Source: Botryotinia globosa (lineage: Eukaryota; Ascomycota; Leotiomycetes; Helotiales; Sclerotiniaceae). From it: 64,000 nt of DNA. The translations under genes and the position numbers were made by a program. The notes under the pieces were generated by a model. It worked only from the letters and a program-made list of their open reading frames with translations. It had not been told where the DNA came from and searched no databases. Location: NCBI GenBank assembly GCA_014898425.1, contig RCSZ01000008.1:1-64000 (forward strand). Reading direction: 5' to 3'. Position 1 is the stretch's first letter, and every line of letters begins with the position of its first letter. Below are positions 35,414 through 48,154 of this stretch, piece after piece.

Positions 35414-36265
35414 GATGAATGTACGGATAGTGTTATTTGACTTGATGTTTTTTTTGTGCTCGAGAGAGTGGTTGGGCAAAATGCGAAAGATAAATAAGAG
35501 TTGGAGTAGAATTAAGGACTATTCAATATCACGAGATTTGGGTGAATATGTTCAGACGGAGAGGTCAATTCATGGTGGATGTTCTCGTCTTATAAGTGAA
35601 TGGGCTGAGGTCAAACAGGGGTAGCTGTAACTGCATAAAATGAGGGGCTTTAAAAACAGGTGTTGACTTTTGGCTATACTTTTCTATGGCTGTCAATGTC
35701 CCAAGGCACGTGATGATGATTATTGGGTGACTATAGTTCGGATACAGAGCAGGTATTATATAGAACTGAAGGTTTGAAGTGATTAATGATCAGAACTCCC
35801 AGAAGGTGACGACGTTGTTTGGTGGTTCAATAAATAAAGATGTGTTAGATTTCTACCACGATATCCGTTCACATTCGTGATATCAAAGATGCTGACTACA
35901 ACCCCTGGTTTAGGGCTCTGTATAATAACATCGATCCTTACTAAAGCAGGTACAAAATAAAATATATCAATACGTACCTACTTTGCTAGTCTGGTCTAGT
36001 TTGTTAGCTGGCGGTGTCTAGCTGATCTTATAGGATAAGATAAGATAAGATCTCGGCAGAATGTCTCACCGACTTTTTATGGGACGGCCGGGAAGTCATT
36101 ATCCTCGGCTTGCTTCTCCATCAATTGCGATAGTTATCAGAGAATACACCACGCACGAATTGTTCTATTAGCTGGCGTTTAGTGTGAGAAGTCTTACATA
36201 GATTTGCTCAATTCTTTTATATATCAGCATGCAAAGATCGTAGCTCGAAAATAGCACTATCTGAA
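35414..36265. promoter_or_regulatory. Divergent promoter region, 144-aa unknown / hotdog thioesterase
   Basis: An 850-bp region with no gene. It contains the GATA cluster described separately, about 215 bp before the thioesterase start. Confidence 0.55.
36034..36052 (+). promoter_or_regulatory. Cluster of three overlapping GATA sites
   Basis: Three GATAA units in direct succession with 5-bp spacing (36034, 36039, 36044). They are enclosed by GATCTTA on the left (36024) and TAAGATC on the right, which form an inverted repeat. HGATAR-type sites bind fungal GATA factors (nitrogen, iron/siderophore or light regulators, by established knowledge). Occupancy here is inference. Confidence 0.6.
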
Positions 36266-37280
36266 ATGTCTTTCGCTCGCCAAATTTTACAGCCTCGAGT
36301 TGGTATATACAGAGCTGTAACTCGCAGTTCAGGACTTGTACAATATCGTGGAACAGCGTTAAGGAACTCATCTCCTCTGAATTCTTCTCGAACATTTACC
36401 GCAGCTCGTCGATTATGCAATGTTGAAAGTAAGTTCTTCCCAATCCCTCTCTCCAAGCTCTAGCTAACTCCACAAAGCTACTATTTCCCCGCCTCCATCT
36501 CCACAACCCTCATTACTCTTACGAACCCTCACTTTCTTTGGAATCGCTATTGTCTTCACATCTGTAGGCTTCTCAATAGCTGCGTATCCGGCCTTCAAAG
36601 CCGCCAATGCCATACTTGATCCCCCATCTAATGAGGAGTCCCTTAAATTATATATACCAACCGATGCGAAATCTATAGAAGTCGAAGCCTATATAAACAA
36701 CCATCCAATTGTGAAGGAACTACGGAGCCGACCCGAATTCACAGAATCAAGACCACATATGAAAATCCCAGAATCACAGCGAGGACATAATCTTACAGGT
36801 GGAACATTGATGGGCCCGGGACGTGTTCAAGTACCGCCATATGTATGGACTGAAGCAGGCGGAAAATCTCTTGTATCAATCTCATTCCTAGGAGAAGATC
36901 TTTGTGGACATCCGAAAATCATACATGGAGGATTTCTAGCCACGATGTTAGACGAGGGACTCGCACGATGTTGTTTTGATGCATTACCGAATAAGATTGG
37001 TATGACGGCTACTTTGACCGTCAATTATAAAGCTCCTACACCGGCGGGAACTTTTGTAGTATTGAGGGCGGAGACTACGAAAGTTGAGGGCAGAAAGGCT
37101 TGGGTTGAAGGAAGAATTGAGACTTTAGTTGGGGAGGGAGAGAAACCGAAAGTCTTATGTGAGGCAAATGCATTGTTTATTGAACCTAGACAGGCTAAGG
37201 TGAGTTAGAAAGCTCGGATGATGTTACGATTGATACTAATTAATTATCAGATGATGGCTAGAATATACCCGGTCTCATAG
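36266..37280 (+). CDS. mitochondrial hotdog-fold thioesterase-like protein, 304 aa
   Basis: A 4HBT/PaaI-type hotdog protein, probably an acyl-CoA thioesterase anchored in mitochondria. Exons: 36266-36428, 36478-37199, 37251-37280; sum 915 nt. An Arg/Ser-rich, acid-free leader (MSFARQILQPRVGIYRAVTR) is followed by one membrane helix (TLTFFGIAIVFTSVGFSIAA). The hotdog domain lies at about 180-295 with GHPKIIHGGFLATMLDEGLA, the active-site HGG..lDE pattern, and MTATLTVNYKAPTPAGTFVV. If the last intron is retained, translation ends two codons later (KVS-stop). I prefer splicing because GTGAGT, TACTAAT and CAG are near ideal. It resembles yeast Fmp10-type proteins. Substrate is unknown. Confidence 0.88.
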
Positions 37281-37865
37281 ACTGTTATAGAGGATGTCTC
37301 ATTAGTTGAAGGTCGGAGGGGACTGACATTGTTAATTATAGAGAAAGGATGCATATTCAGCGTTCTAGACGCATATATGATCAGACAAGAAGCGTGGGGT
37401 TTAGATTTTACTCGTAGATTTACCTAGCACCTTGATCATACAGAAAGATATTAGACTCATGGCCTTATCTTGTATTAGTACCAATTTCCAATCTTCAAAC
37501 TTTCATATCCTAAACAAAACTGTTCCTCTCTCCAGCGTCCAGCGTCCAGCCGTACCACCATGTAACTAATGCAGGAGATAAATTACTTCCCCCTGAAAGA
37601 TGCTCGCAAAACAATCCCCACGTGATCCTGAATTCCCCACCATTCAGAAACATATTACGCGTTTGCCAACTTTATGGTAGTGCGGGGCAGATTTTTATAG
37701 TGCATCAGTAGCGGGTTAATAAGGGGAGACATTCGGCTTGTTAACGACGGCAATGCATTGAATTTCGATTGCGTGATTGCGTGATTGCTCTTATCTCTTT
37801 ATTTCTTTAATACTCGCAACTTTTTCGCAAAAAATACTCTCAATTTTCTCATACATATACTCAAA
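37281..37865. promoter_or_regulatory. APS kinase upstream region
   Basis: A gene-free 585 bp holding the thioesterase 3' end and the promoter of the APS kinase. A short tandem CCAGCGT duplication is at about 37536-37550. Confidence 0.5.
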
Positions 37866-38585
37866 ATGTCTACGTATGTTCTCCCTTTTTGCGCTTAATG
37901 TTTTAAATATATCCTTGCCCTGAGTTTCAATGGGAAGCAGAATTGACCAAAGATAAATAATACTGACCCCCTCAGAAATATCACTTGGCACCCCTCCCTC
38001 ACTCGCGCTGAGCGCACCACCCTCCGCAAACAACGCGGCTTCACAATCTGGTTTACCGGGCTTTCTGCCTCTGGAAAATCCACCATTGCCACAGCTCTCG
38101 AGCAACATCTTCTCCATCTCGGACATGCCGCATACCGTCTCGACGGTGATAATGTCCGTTTTGGACTCAACAAAGATCTCGGATTCGACGAGAAGTCCCG
38201 CAACGAGAACATTCGTCGTATTGCCGAAGTCGCAAAGTTGTTCGCAGATAGTTGTACTATCGCTTTAACATCGTTTATCTCCCCCTACAAGGCAGACCGA
38301 GCTGTTGCCAGAGAATTGCATGAAAAGGCCGCCAATGGGGATGAGGCCATTCCTTTCATTGAGGTTTTCATTGATATTCCTGTTGAGGAGGCAGAGAAGA
38401 GAGATCCAAAGGGATTGTATAAGAAGGCTAGAGCGGGTGAGATTAAAGATTTCACTGGTATTAGTGCGCCATACGAGGAGCCCGAGAAGGCAGAGATTCA
38501 CTTGAGGACGGATAAGCTGAGTGTGGAGGAGTGTGTGCAGAAGATTGTGGAGTATTTGGAAAAGGAGAAGTTGTTGAAATTGTAG
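37866..38585 (+). CDS. MET14: adenylylsulfate (APS) kinase, 205 aa
   Basis: Phosphorylates adenosine 5'-phosphosulfate to PAPS in assimilatory sulfate reduction, in the cytosol. Exon 1 is only 8 nt (37866-37873, ATG TCT AC). A 102-bp intron precedes exon 2 (37976-38585), giving 618 nt. The P-loop GLSASGKS is at residues 31-38. Then come [17 protein letters not shown] (APS site), the [18 protein letters not shown] stretch, [29 protein letters not shown] and a [11 protein letters not shown] loop, all in family order. Length equals that of stand-alone fungal APS kinases (about 200 aa). The 8-nt first exon is easily missed by gene finders. Confidence 0.96.
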
Positions 38586-38815
38586 ATTTAGATACCTTGG
38601 GCAAGACATTGCGAGCGGTTGAAAGCTATTATTCAATCAAAAATGCTAGATATTATAGAATTCAATGAACAAAACATTGATCGATTTGAAAACAATTGCT
38701 TTGTTGATATCTCTTACTACGATACAATAATACAAATGCATGCTTCAATAAATATGTCCCCATTGCCATGCGCCAACTTTCAATCGCCATATTCTTATAA
38801 TACCTCCAATACTAT

Positions 38816-40208
38816 CTATATGATTTCGAATTCGTAATAGACATAGGCCGTGTACTCATTGCCTTCTCCCCCACCAACTCCCGCTGCAGCTATTTCGGAA
38901 GATAAAGTCGAATCATCTTTCAAAGCCTTTCCTTTCTTGTCTCGACCGAAAGCATTACCTCCGAGGTAACCATATGTCGAATCAAGTGCCGCTTTCGCTT
39001 TCTTGGCTCCTTTGGGGTTTGACTGAAATGAATTAGTAAAACTTGACAAAACTTGGGCTAAATGCGCATACCTTCACCAACCCACAGACGAAATCCAGAG
39101 GTAATCCATATCTCAGGACTGTCTCAACGAATACCCTCAAGGTTAAGACATGTATCCAGATCATGACAGCTTCACTCCAACCAGTTCTACCAAGTCTTAG
39201 AGCTTCACCCCATACCTTGCGCTCATCCTTCTCTACTTTCTCGGCCTCCTTTCTTTCCACCTCCTTTCCACCCTCTACGTATTTATAATCACGGGGTGTC
39301 CATTTATTTTCTCTACATTTGTGTTGGAAATCTGCGCTGTGCTTTTTAAAGGTTGTAACCGCAAATAATGTGAACTCGTCGTCATGGGTTACTTCCACGG
39401 AGGATCTTGGAACAACCATGGGAGATATGGTTTCATAAGTCTTAAGGAAATCCTTCTTAACATTTGTTGGAACAACTACAAGGTGAGTTTCGAGGTATTC
39501 GGAATCTTGTACCAGTAATTTGGGATCGACGACTGGAGTAAGGGATTTCGTAGAAAGATTTCCTCTTCGCATTGTTAGCCTTTTGCATTGTTTACAGGTT
39601 CTGATCTCTTACGTTTGTTTTCGTTGTAATGTTGTAAGATTTGTCTTGACTTGGTTATATTGGTTCATTTTGCCCTTAACATCATTATCGATGCTGACAA
39701 GTTCCTACATCTCATCAGCAATGCTTTAGCTCTCCTTGTAAATCAATACCAACCTTTTGTAACGAATCGATTAACTCTGCGAGTGGTTTGTCGGCACGAT
39801 ATTTGACTTTGTTCCATGCGAAAGTGCGTAGGTATTGATCCGCCGGTTCTATAATCAAACTATTAGCCCATGATCGTAATCACAAGCTCGCAGATCACCA
39901 GACTCACTGTCATTCACAGTCTTCTGTTGTGCAATCTTGCCCTCATCTCCTTCCAATAAATTGCGAAGAGATTCTCCAACTTTTGCTACAACACCTTGAC
40001 AAGCGCTTTCTAACTTAGCAAGATCATCTGCTTGCCCAACCAATGCATCTAGTGTACCGATTTTGAATTCAGGAATCTTGAATGGTATCGTAGTCCCATT
40101 ATCAGCGGAGATTGTAGACCGGAGAGCTGTTAGAGCTTCTTCTTTATCGCTGGATTGAGAGATAGATGTTGGTAAAGATACCAATATGTATTTCGTAGGA
40201 ACAGACAT
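38816..40208 (-). CDS. VMA5: V-type H+-ATPase subunit C, 395 aa
   Basis: The peripheral-stalk subunit that links V1 and Vo sectors of the vacuolar proton pump and controls their assembly. Exons: 40208-39908, 39848-39754, 39704-39613, 39564-39072, 39022-38816; sum 1188 nt in phase. Recognisable segments are KYILVSLPTSISQSSDK (N-terminus), FKIGTLDALVGQADDLAKLE, PADQYLRTFAWNKVKYRADK, SIDNDVKGKMNQYNQVKTNL and LKTYETISPMVVPRSSVEV. The C-terminal foot has an EAVMIWIHVLTLRVFVETVL helix and ends in AYVYYEFEII. Length matches yeast Vma5 (392 aa). It is convergent with the APS kinase gene, the two stops being 231 bp apart. Confidence 0.96.
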
Positions 40209-42867
40209 GGTTGGAACTTCCGAGGGATTGCTACTCGATAGAAGTGGCGGGTGGTATTGGAGAGAGTGAGATCAAGAGAAACCCAGTTGCGCTCCAGTTG
40301 AATCACTCGATTGTATTACCTCGTCGTCGTGGAGTTTCTTGGATTGTTTTAAGTTGCTCTTTATGCTGGGGATTTGGGAGCTTCGAGCTTGCTGTGAGAT
40401 TGAGGAAGGACCGTGCACGATAAACTAGGGAGTTGCGGACAACCTCATTCTCATCTCACCACCAAGACCACATGCTTCACCCGCCAGAAGTCACTCGCTG
40501 AGAATGTTTAATTTAATAATTTTGGCTGATATTATCTGATGGAGCAAATCATATCCTCACATGCGCTACATGTAGCCATCTGTCTGAAAACTACCAATGG
40601 ATTCTGAAATTCACTTCCTTCCCAAACTTCCTCCTGTTTTCACTTCCCAAGTAGTATATTTCGAGACAATGCGGTCAAGCAAACAAAGCGAATGGGCACG
40701 GAGCGAGTTATCTGGAGAATCTCCGAAGACATCTCTTGTACCATAACTTCTTCAAGATCTATGACATTTACCGGCTGTATTTTTCCAAAAATGCCATAAA
40801 AGTTAAGCAACTTGCTCTCTTCACCTGAAACTCGAGATCTCACAATGATGAAGAGAAGTGTTCTTCTAGAATAAGTGTACATAAATCGTTCTCTGACGAC
40901 TCAATTTTCCCCTTTGCTATGCTGGTAGCCTGCAGAGAGCTCGATGGTAGCTGGGATTTGAGCTCTGAAAATGTAGGCTTCTGCATTGATGTGCCTACTC
41001 CAGGACAGCTTCAAATGATCGAGACTTCTAGATCATGGCTACTAAGTTCTTGTGCCTTTCCTTTTGCATTGTTGGATAGAAGAAAATCCAAACTTTCTGC
41101 TAAACCATGAATGTTCCTGAAGCATGATGGATGTATTGAATCCTTGTCCTTCGACTTTTTTCCCATTTACTTCATCATACTTTCGATACTGATCGTTCGG
41201 CATGATAAAAGTGGAACAGAACAACAGTGGAAGATGTAGCGCATCAACCCTTTGTTGCCCAGCATGCAGTGGGACCCAGATTCCCTTAGATTATTCGAGC
41301 TTTCATAACTACTTGTCACCATTGTTAGTCAAATAGCATCGTTCAATAAAGGGTTAGCCCCTTGCGACGTGCAGCGTGCGCGATAAAATGTGCTTTCCAC
41401 TTATTCTTCAAGTGCTTCTTCATTTTCAAATCATTGTACAAAGATTTCCTACCCATTCATCTTTCATATTGGGCGTATTGAACAGAAAAGTTCCCCTGAG
41501 ACCGCTCTAGTTTTCCAATTATACACCGTCAAGATCACCGAAAGCATCCCAAAACCCGCGCGTGAGGGCGAGACTACCACACATTTTATTTGCTCCACAT
41601 TCTCGGTATGGCTGTCAGTACTTTGTTGATCGAGTCTGGGCATTGCGGCGGATAGAAGGTTCTTCGGATCGATATGTATCGTGAGTGAAAGGTTCCATAG
41701 GCTCGCCAAATAGTGATAATAAATATTGTAACTATGATTGAGAGGGCTGCGAAAAGAAGTGTACAAACGCCACTAAGAGGGTGATCCATACCGCAGGGGA
41801 ACGTCAAGATGATAGTCCACTGTCGTGAGAATTAGCTTCACCTATTTAAAGAGCAAGCACACCTTGAAGAACAGATCAGTCATTCCGTTTTTGTCGTTGC
41901 TCGATGAGAATAGGAATGGCTATTAATATACTCCATATCTTAAAGTGACTTGTGTTGTTGTCGGGGCTTGTCATTAGATTCTGGCTAGTTAACGGAAGTA
42001 AATGGAAATCAAATGCGTGGGACGAGGAGGATCACATTCTGAGTAGCTGAGCCGTTGAGAAATGCTTAGTTCAAGTCAATCTGTACAACAGCCATCCCGA
42101 TGCCCAGAGTCAATCTCGAGTACAATTGTATGCCGAGCTTGAAGTCAAGTGGAATATTTTATGCCGTACACTATGTATTATTTTACCGTAACGTCATGGG
42201 GAAGGGGTAAATTCCAAACGTGGAACGGTAGTGTTCAACATGAAACTAGATAGGGCTGGCAATTCCTCAATATTTGTGAGATCCATCGTTACCATTATTA
42301 ACCTTGGAGCTGGACTAGATACACACGACGTGTGTGTGCCATCGACCTAATGTCCATATGCCATCGATCAACTGGCTGAACCAATGCTGTATCATGAGGA
42401 CCGTACCGAACATCTTTGGTTTCCATGGAATAGCTACGGCAGAACTTCTTCCATGGCAATCATTTGTGCCACTCAACCAAGTCATTCATTTAATCATAAA
42501 CAGTCAGTACGGTATTGTATCAAACGTTTACATGTTAACGTCTTTGGAGACTTGGAATGGCTGCTCTATCCTACTACTTAGGTATTCTTCTGCTTCATCC
42601 TAATCCTCTTTAACTTTGTCTTGACACAGTACTTTACGAAAGCAGAGTAATCACAAAGCAATTACAACTACTACTCTCACGCAGTTCACATTTCTCAATA
42701 CAAATAATATCTTGTATCGATCATCGACTTCTAATCTACTACTTAATCATCTTCTTCCAGCTAGTATTATCTACTCGCTGGTATCTTCCCATCATATACA
42801 TTTGCACGGAATATCCACCACTTTACTACAAATCAATTCAGCCTTGTACATTGTGCTTACCACAATA
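40209..42867. other. Long gene-poor region
   Basis: 2.7 kb without a gene I can support. It begins with the V-ATPase promoter and ends with the leader of the 1483-aa protein. Weak minus-strand candidates: an 80-aa ATG frame (40882-40640) and a 67-aa ATG frame (about 41789-41586) with one hydrophobic helix (LLFAALSIIVTIFIITIW). Neither has a recognisable domain. They may be small genes or exons of an unknown gene. Confidence 0.4.
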
Positions 42868-45800
42868 ATGGGTTTCAGAAAAGCTTTCCGCTCGGTCGCT
42901 CGCATTTTCTCCATCAAGGATAAGCAGATCACAAAACAACAAAACACCAAGAAGTCTAGGAAGCTCACCAAGAGCCAATATCCTATCAAAACTACCAATT
43001 CCACTAAGAACAGAGTCAAGAATCTCGTTGACTTCTTGACCGGTAGCAGATCTAGAAGACATTCCACTAGTAAGCAAATCCCTAAAATTCAAGCATCCAC
43101 GATGCAAGATACTAACATTACTCGCCAGAATCGGCACCCGAATCAGAAACACTCGTCGGTTCTTCAAATCCTTCCTCGAAAGGCAATCAAACAGTCGAGA
43201 CATTTGAGCAAGTCCCTGACAATGCTGGCGCAGAGAATGCAAATAGATATCACATTGATGATGGACTTGCAGGTCCTTCATCTGCACAGAATGTCTTGCC
43301 AGTGTTGATGGCGACTGTCATTGGTAATCATTCCATCGCAGTTAGGCAAGATGCAGAGCTCGCTGCGCTTCCATTTGAACCACCCACTCCTGCAATCAAG
43401 TTGGCTCCTGACGGCAGCTTGAACGATATCAATGATCAATCAGTTGAAGTAGTAGAAGCCGCTGGTCCTGCTATCTTTGTCAACGATGATGTTATTGATA
43501 GCCAAGGTAAGCTGACCAGAATTCCCCTCGCTTGTGAGAAGACAAATACTGATGTTCAATTTTTCAATACAGATCCTACAGTTGAGACTGTGAATAATGG
43601 AGCAGATGCCGCAGAATGTGCTGCTCCCATTTTCAATGAAAACACAGAGGATAATGTTTTGGCCGCGGTTACAACTGAATTGTCTCTCGATGTTCCAGAA
43701 AATTTTCATTTGGTTTTCGAACCATTGGCTACACCAAATGAAAACGGTGTTTTACAGGTGGTATCCGAACCAGAAGTAACCGAACAAATCGGAAGCGATA
43801 CCTCAACTCCTGATTCGATCCAAATCCCCTCAGCCGAAGTTTCACCAACTATTGAAGCTCCAATTCAATCATCTGAGGGATCCATCAATAACATCGATGG
43901 TTCTACGATCCAGGATGCATCGATCGCCTCGAATGAGGAAATTGTCGTATTCTCAGAGGAAAATCCTGTTGCGTTCCCAGACCATATTGATTGGTACCAT
44001 TTGAATGGTCGGTTCGCTCCAGCTGCCACAGTTCCACATAAGGCGCGCAGCTTTTGTGGTAGGATCTTCACTGCCCCTCAGCCAGAGGAAAGCGCATGGA
44101 ATGAGGATGAATATACTGAAGATGTGGTCCGTCAACGTCGCAATTCGGCACCTGGAAATCTAGTTTCGCCAGACTCACATTACCCAACGAGGAGACGTGC
44201 CAGTCTAACACCTTCTGGTGCGGAGAACGAGGCAATGTTCAATGATCCCAACAATTACATTGATCATGATGATTCTGACATGTACATTGAGCCTAAACTC
44301 AATATATATCCTTCTGTTTTTGTGGAGCCTGCCGTTCCGATGATTGATGCACCACTTAATAATCCGGACAGAGGGGCTTCTCTTCCAACATCGGTATCAA
44401 AAATTACTTACGCACACGTTGTCAGTCCAATTGCTTCTGGCTCTGCCTCCGGGTCGCTCTCACCAAACGAACCAGACTCAGTTGAACAAGAAGCCTTTAT
44501 GCTAGAACTTGGAGGGCGTTTCTCATTGGAGCACGCGAACCGAGAAACTTTCCTATCAGAGCTTCGAAACACTTTCCCTGTAGAGCAGGATAGTTCTGAT
44601 GTTGTCGATGAACAAACTGAGGAGGTAATTGTACCTCAGAAAGTCGATCAGCCTGGTGAAACTCACGCGGAAGAAATTGTGCGCATGTACAGAATTCCAC
44701 GCTATAGTCAATTCAGATCAGTCTTTCCTCCTCCTGGTCTCAGCTTTCCTTGGGGTCCCCACAACCCGATTCCAACAAGAATAGACGATTTTAGAGGTAA
44801 CGACCCTTGGCTCCCAACACCATGGACAGATCCAGATGCGTACCACCAACTGAACGGAATTCAGAGACGCTGGGTTCAGTTGGAGGTACTCTACCAGACA
44901 AGATTGTTCTGGCTAGGTATGAACTTCAAAGCAGTAATCCATCTTGAAGAAAATCCAGCGGGCACGCTGTACGCTTTCAACAATTTCTGTGGGTGGTATG
45001 GATGCCAGGCTGAAAAATGTAAACATTCTAAAGTCGACGGCCGTCTCTATTTCTTCGATCTAGATTCCTACTACACTTCGTGGAAGAACCTTCGGGATGA
45101 GCAATTGCTACTTGATAATGAACCGAGTAGCAACTACGCTGCTCATGAGCCCGAGACTCCTGCAAATACTCTTGAGCAGACTGCGCTTCATGAACAAGAA
45201 GCCCGTGTACAACAAGCCCGAGAACAAGAGGCTTCTCAAGTGGAACCTGCCGATGATCGTTACGCTGATCTCAATTTATCGTTGCAGCTTGCCCAATCGG
45301 TAAAACTAGCCAGAAGAGAGATGATGAGCCTTATGGATTCTGAGGTTGCGGTGGTGAAGGCGAACTCCGTCATCATCCAAGAGGTTCTGGCTCGCAACGA
45401 AACTCAGCATGTGGAGTCGAAACCTTCACAACTTCCCAATGCTCAATTTGGTCTCGCGTTGATCAATACACAAGCCCAACCAAAGCAATCTCGATGGGCT
45501 GAAATGTTCAAAGCACAACAGGAAAATGGTTGCGAAAAGGCAGAGGTATCACAGGATGTAGTTCCAGATACCTCTGAAAATCCTGTTCCAGTTGGCAATT
45601 TTGGTTTGAAGATGATTGATTTCTCTGTCCTACCAAAAAAATCTCGCTTTACAGAGCTCTTCCCCACGCAACCTAAATCTGAGCAAGAGGCGGCTCAAGA
45701 CTCAGCCGTAGAGAAGACTCCTGAAGATCCTGCTCCGCAGGCTCACTTTGGTCTACAGATGATTGAGACATCCGTTCAACCAAGGAAATCTCGATTTGCA

Positions 45801-47378
45801 TCGCTCTTTGGAGCGCAAACAACGACTGACCAAGTTATCGCTCCGGCCCAAACATCAGACAGTGAAGAATCCATGGAACCCCTCGGCTCACTCGGTGGCA
45901 GCAACAAAGATGAATTCTCTACACGTGATACCAGTGTTGAGCCACCACAGAGCTCAAGCTTCAGCTTAGAGGCACACGCTGTATCGGACATCGATATTGC
46001 ATACGAGGAAGAAGAAGGTGAGGTGTATAGCGCGTCACCACTGAGAGGACCGTCTCCAGCTCCAATTGTGCCAAATCAGTCATCTCCGGTTCCAGCCCCC
46101 GAGGAGTTCATGAATAGCTCCCTAGCTTCAAAGCATCAAGGTAGCTGGCAATTGTACGATGACGAGGGATCTTTGCTTGATGATCATGTCGAGAACGTCG
46201 GTGACTTCGTCATCGAAGATACAATGGAAGGAGTCGGTGAAGATTTAGCCTTTGTGCTTGGACAAGTTGAATTTCCTATTGATTCACCTCACGAAGAATT
46301 TCGCGAGATGCTTGATGGGGAACCATGGATAATCATCAGAATTGAGGATTCTCCCGAAGATATTGATTTCGAGGAAGTCCCAGAAGGAGTCGAACTGCTA
46401 CAAGACTTCTACGAGGACGGATGGCCGGTTGATGAGGGCGGGGAGCATGATATGACACAGACCATCAGAGAAGGATTGGAAGAAGAGAATCCTAAAGTCA
46501 TTAAGATTGTCAGTGATTTTGAGTACTATGCCAATTCTTCTGATTCTGGATGGGAGGCTCCGGAGGATAGTGATGCCACTGAGTCCGATTCCGAGGATTC
46601 TGATGAAGATGGAGGCAACACCGAGCCCGACTCTGAATCTCAAGAGTCGGATGAAGATAGCGATGCTGCTGAAACCAAAGCCCGGGAATCAAATGAAAAA
46701 GACAATGACCCTAACTCTGAACCCCAGGAATTAGCCACGATTGATGAGGACACTGAACCCAAGTATCAATTCAGTCGCACTCCCATCCAAGCCAGACCCG
46801 CTCTCTCTGGACTAGCTCTGTCTTTCCAAGAACCCATTGGCGGAGAGGTTGGATACCATGTCAATGCGCATCCAGGTTTTACCAACAATCCAGACGCTTT
46901 CATGGACAGTGAGCCTCTTCCAATCATGCAAAAAGATGCAAACATGGTGCACTGTTGCAACATCATCCGACAGATTGACCTCGCGAGAGATGAGCTGATC
47001 GATAGATGGTTGAATAAGGAAGATTACTATGATCCCGATGGACCAACTTGCAGATACGTCCTGAAGGAAGGAGGAAAATATGGTGAGAGGGTCTGTGAGA
47101 ACATGCCTCAAGCATTGGCTCTGCGGATTCAAGATGCCGAGAACAAGCTCTGGGCCAGCGGTGCAACATTTGCAAAGATAGCACTTGCCAACAAATCGAA
47201 AAGTCCCGAGGAAAAGATGACCTTTGACCTGGACTTTGCTCTCCCTGGCCAACTCAACAATCGCTGGAAGCCAGCTTTCATTGCGAAGTGTGTCAAAGAT
47301 ATAGACATCACAAAGCCGTCGCTTTTCCTTGGAGGGAACGATCTTTCTGCTTTTGATGAGAATAAGTCAACATTCTAA
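42868..47378 (+). CDS. large acidic, disordered protein with threefold internal repeat, 1483 aa
   Basis: I recognise no named family. Exons 42868-43069 and 43129-47378 join through a 59-bp intron with donor GTAAGC and a textbook TACTAAC branch (4452 nt in phase). The first 60 residues are very basic (FRKAFRSVARIFSIKDKQ). The bulk is acidic and low-complexity, hence probably disordered. A conserved-looking core lies near residues 590-720 (IPRYSQFRSVFPPPGLSF, WVQLEVLYQTRLFWLGMNFK). It holds a cysteine cluster C688-x4-C693-x4-C698-x-H700. Three repeats of about 50 residues share FGLxxI...KSRxxxLF (FGL at about 841, 892, 941). A second ordered stretch at the C-terminus (DLARDELIDRWLNKEDYYD) also carries cysteines. 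It could be a fast-evolving nuclear or scaffold protein; function is unknown. Confidence 0.8.
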
Positions 47379-48154
47379 GTTGCCTATTCATCATCAAAAT
47401 CTTCCGCACTGTTTCTTTCACCATGGGACAGTGTCTCCTAATAACTCTCCGGTCTCTCTTCTGTATCTTTCTGGTGTATTCGATCACCTCTTTGCTCTCT
47501 TCTTCTTCTTCTTTTCTGTACCATTCATCTACAGCATGTGAGTTATCGGGATATTTTGGGAATGGTATTTTGGTATAAGGCATCAGTCTGGATGGGATTG
47601 CATGGTTGGCGAGGTTTATGCATTTAGCACTTTCTGGGATAGCATAGCATGGAATGGTACGGAGTTGAGGTAGACTTTGGGTGTGGGGGATTGGGAGATA
47701 TGAAGTATGGCATGGTCTTGGTTTGAAATTGAGATACCCAAGTTTTTGCACATAGTTCACAGTTTTAGGATACCCATTTCTTTTGGAGTTTGGCTCAATG
47801 TCGAGACAGTAGATACCCCATTTTTATGTAGCCACCAGCAATTCAGAAATAGTGACTTTGAGTGCAACTTTTCATGGTGACTTTATACATTTTCTCGTGA
47901 CATGGTTATGAAATTCTTTTGAGACGCAGTAATACAACTGTGATGGGTATATTCAAAAACGATGCCAATAACAAGATTATTTATCCAATCCGCCTGCTTC
48001 CGTTCCTTTGTTTTCTTCAATCCCGCATGTACTTTCAATTTCCTATCACATATACCGTGAATAATCTCGAGAAAGATTACCAATCCTCCCCTCTCTAAGA
48101 TTCTATGTCCATAACTCACAAAAACACCTTGATAATACGCCCAACCCACATAGT
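47379..48154. other. Convergent intergenic region
   Basis: About 780 bp between two convergent stops. A minus-strand open frame (47760-47308) runs into the antisense of the large protein and has no ATG-anchored domain. A (TTC)n pyrimidine run is at about 47499-47513. Nothing else is seen. Confidence 0.5.
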
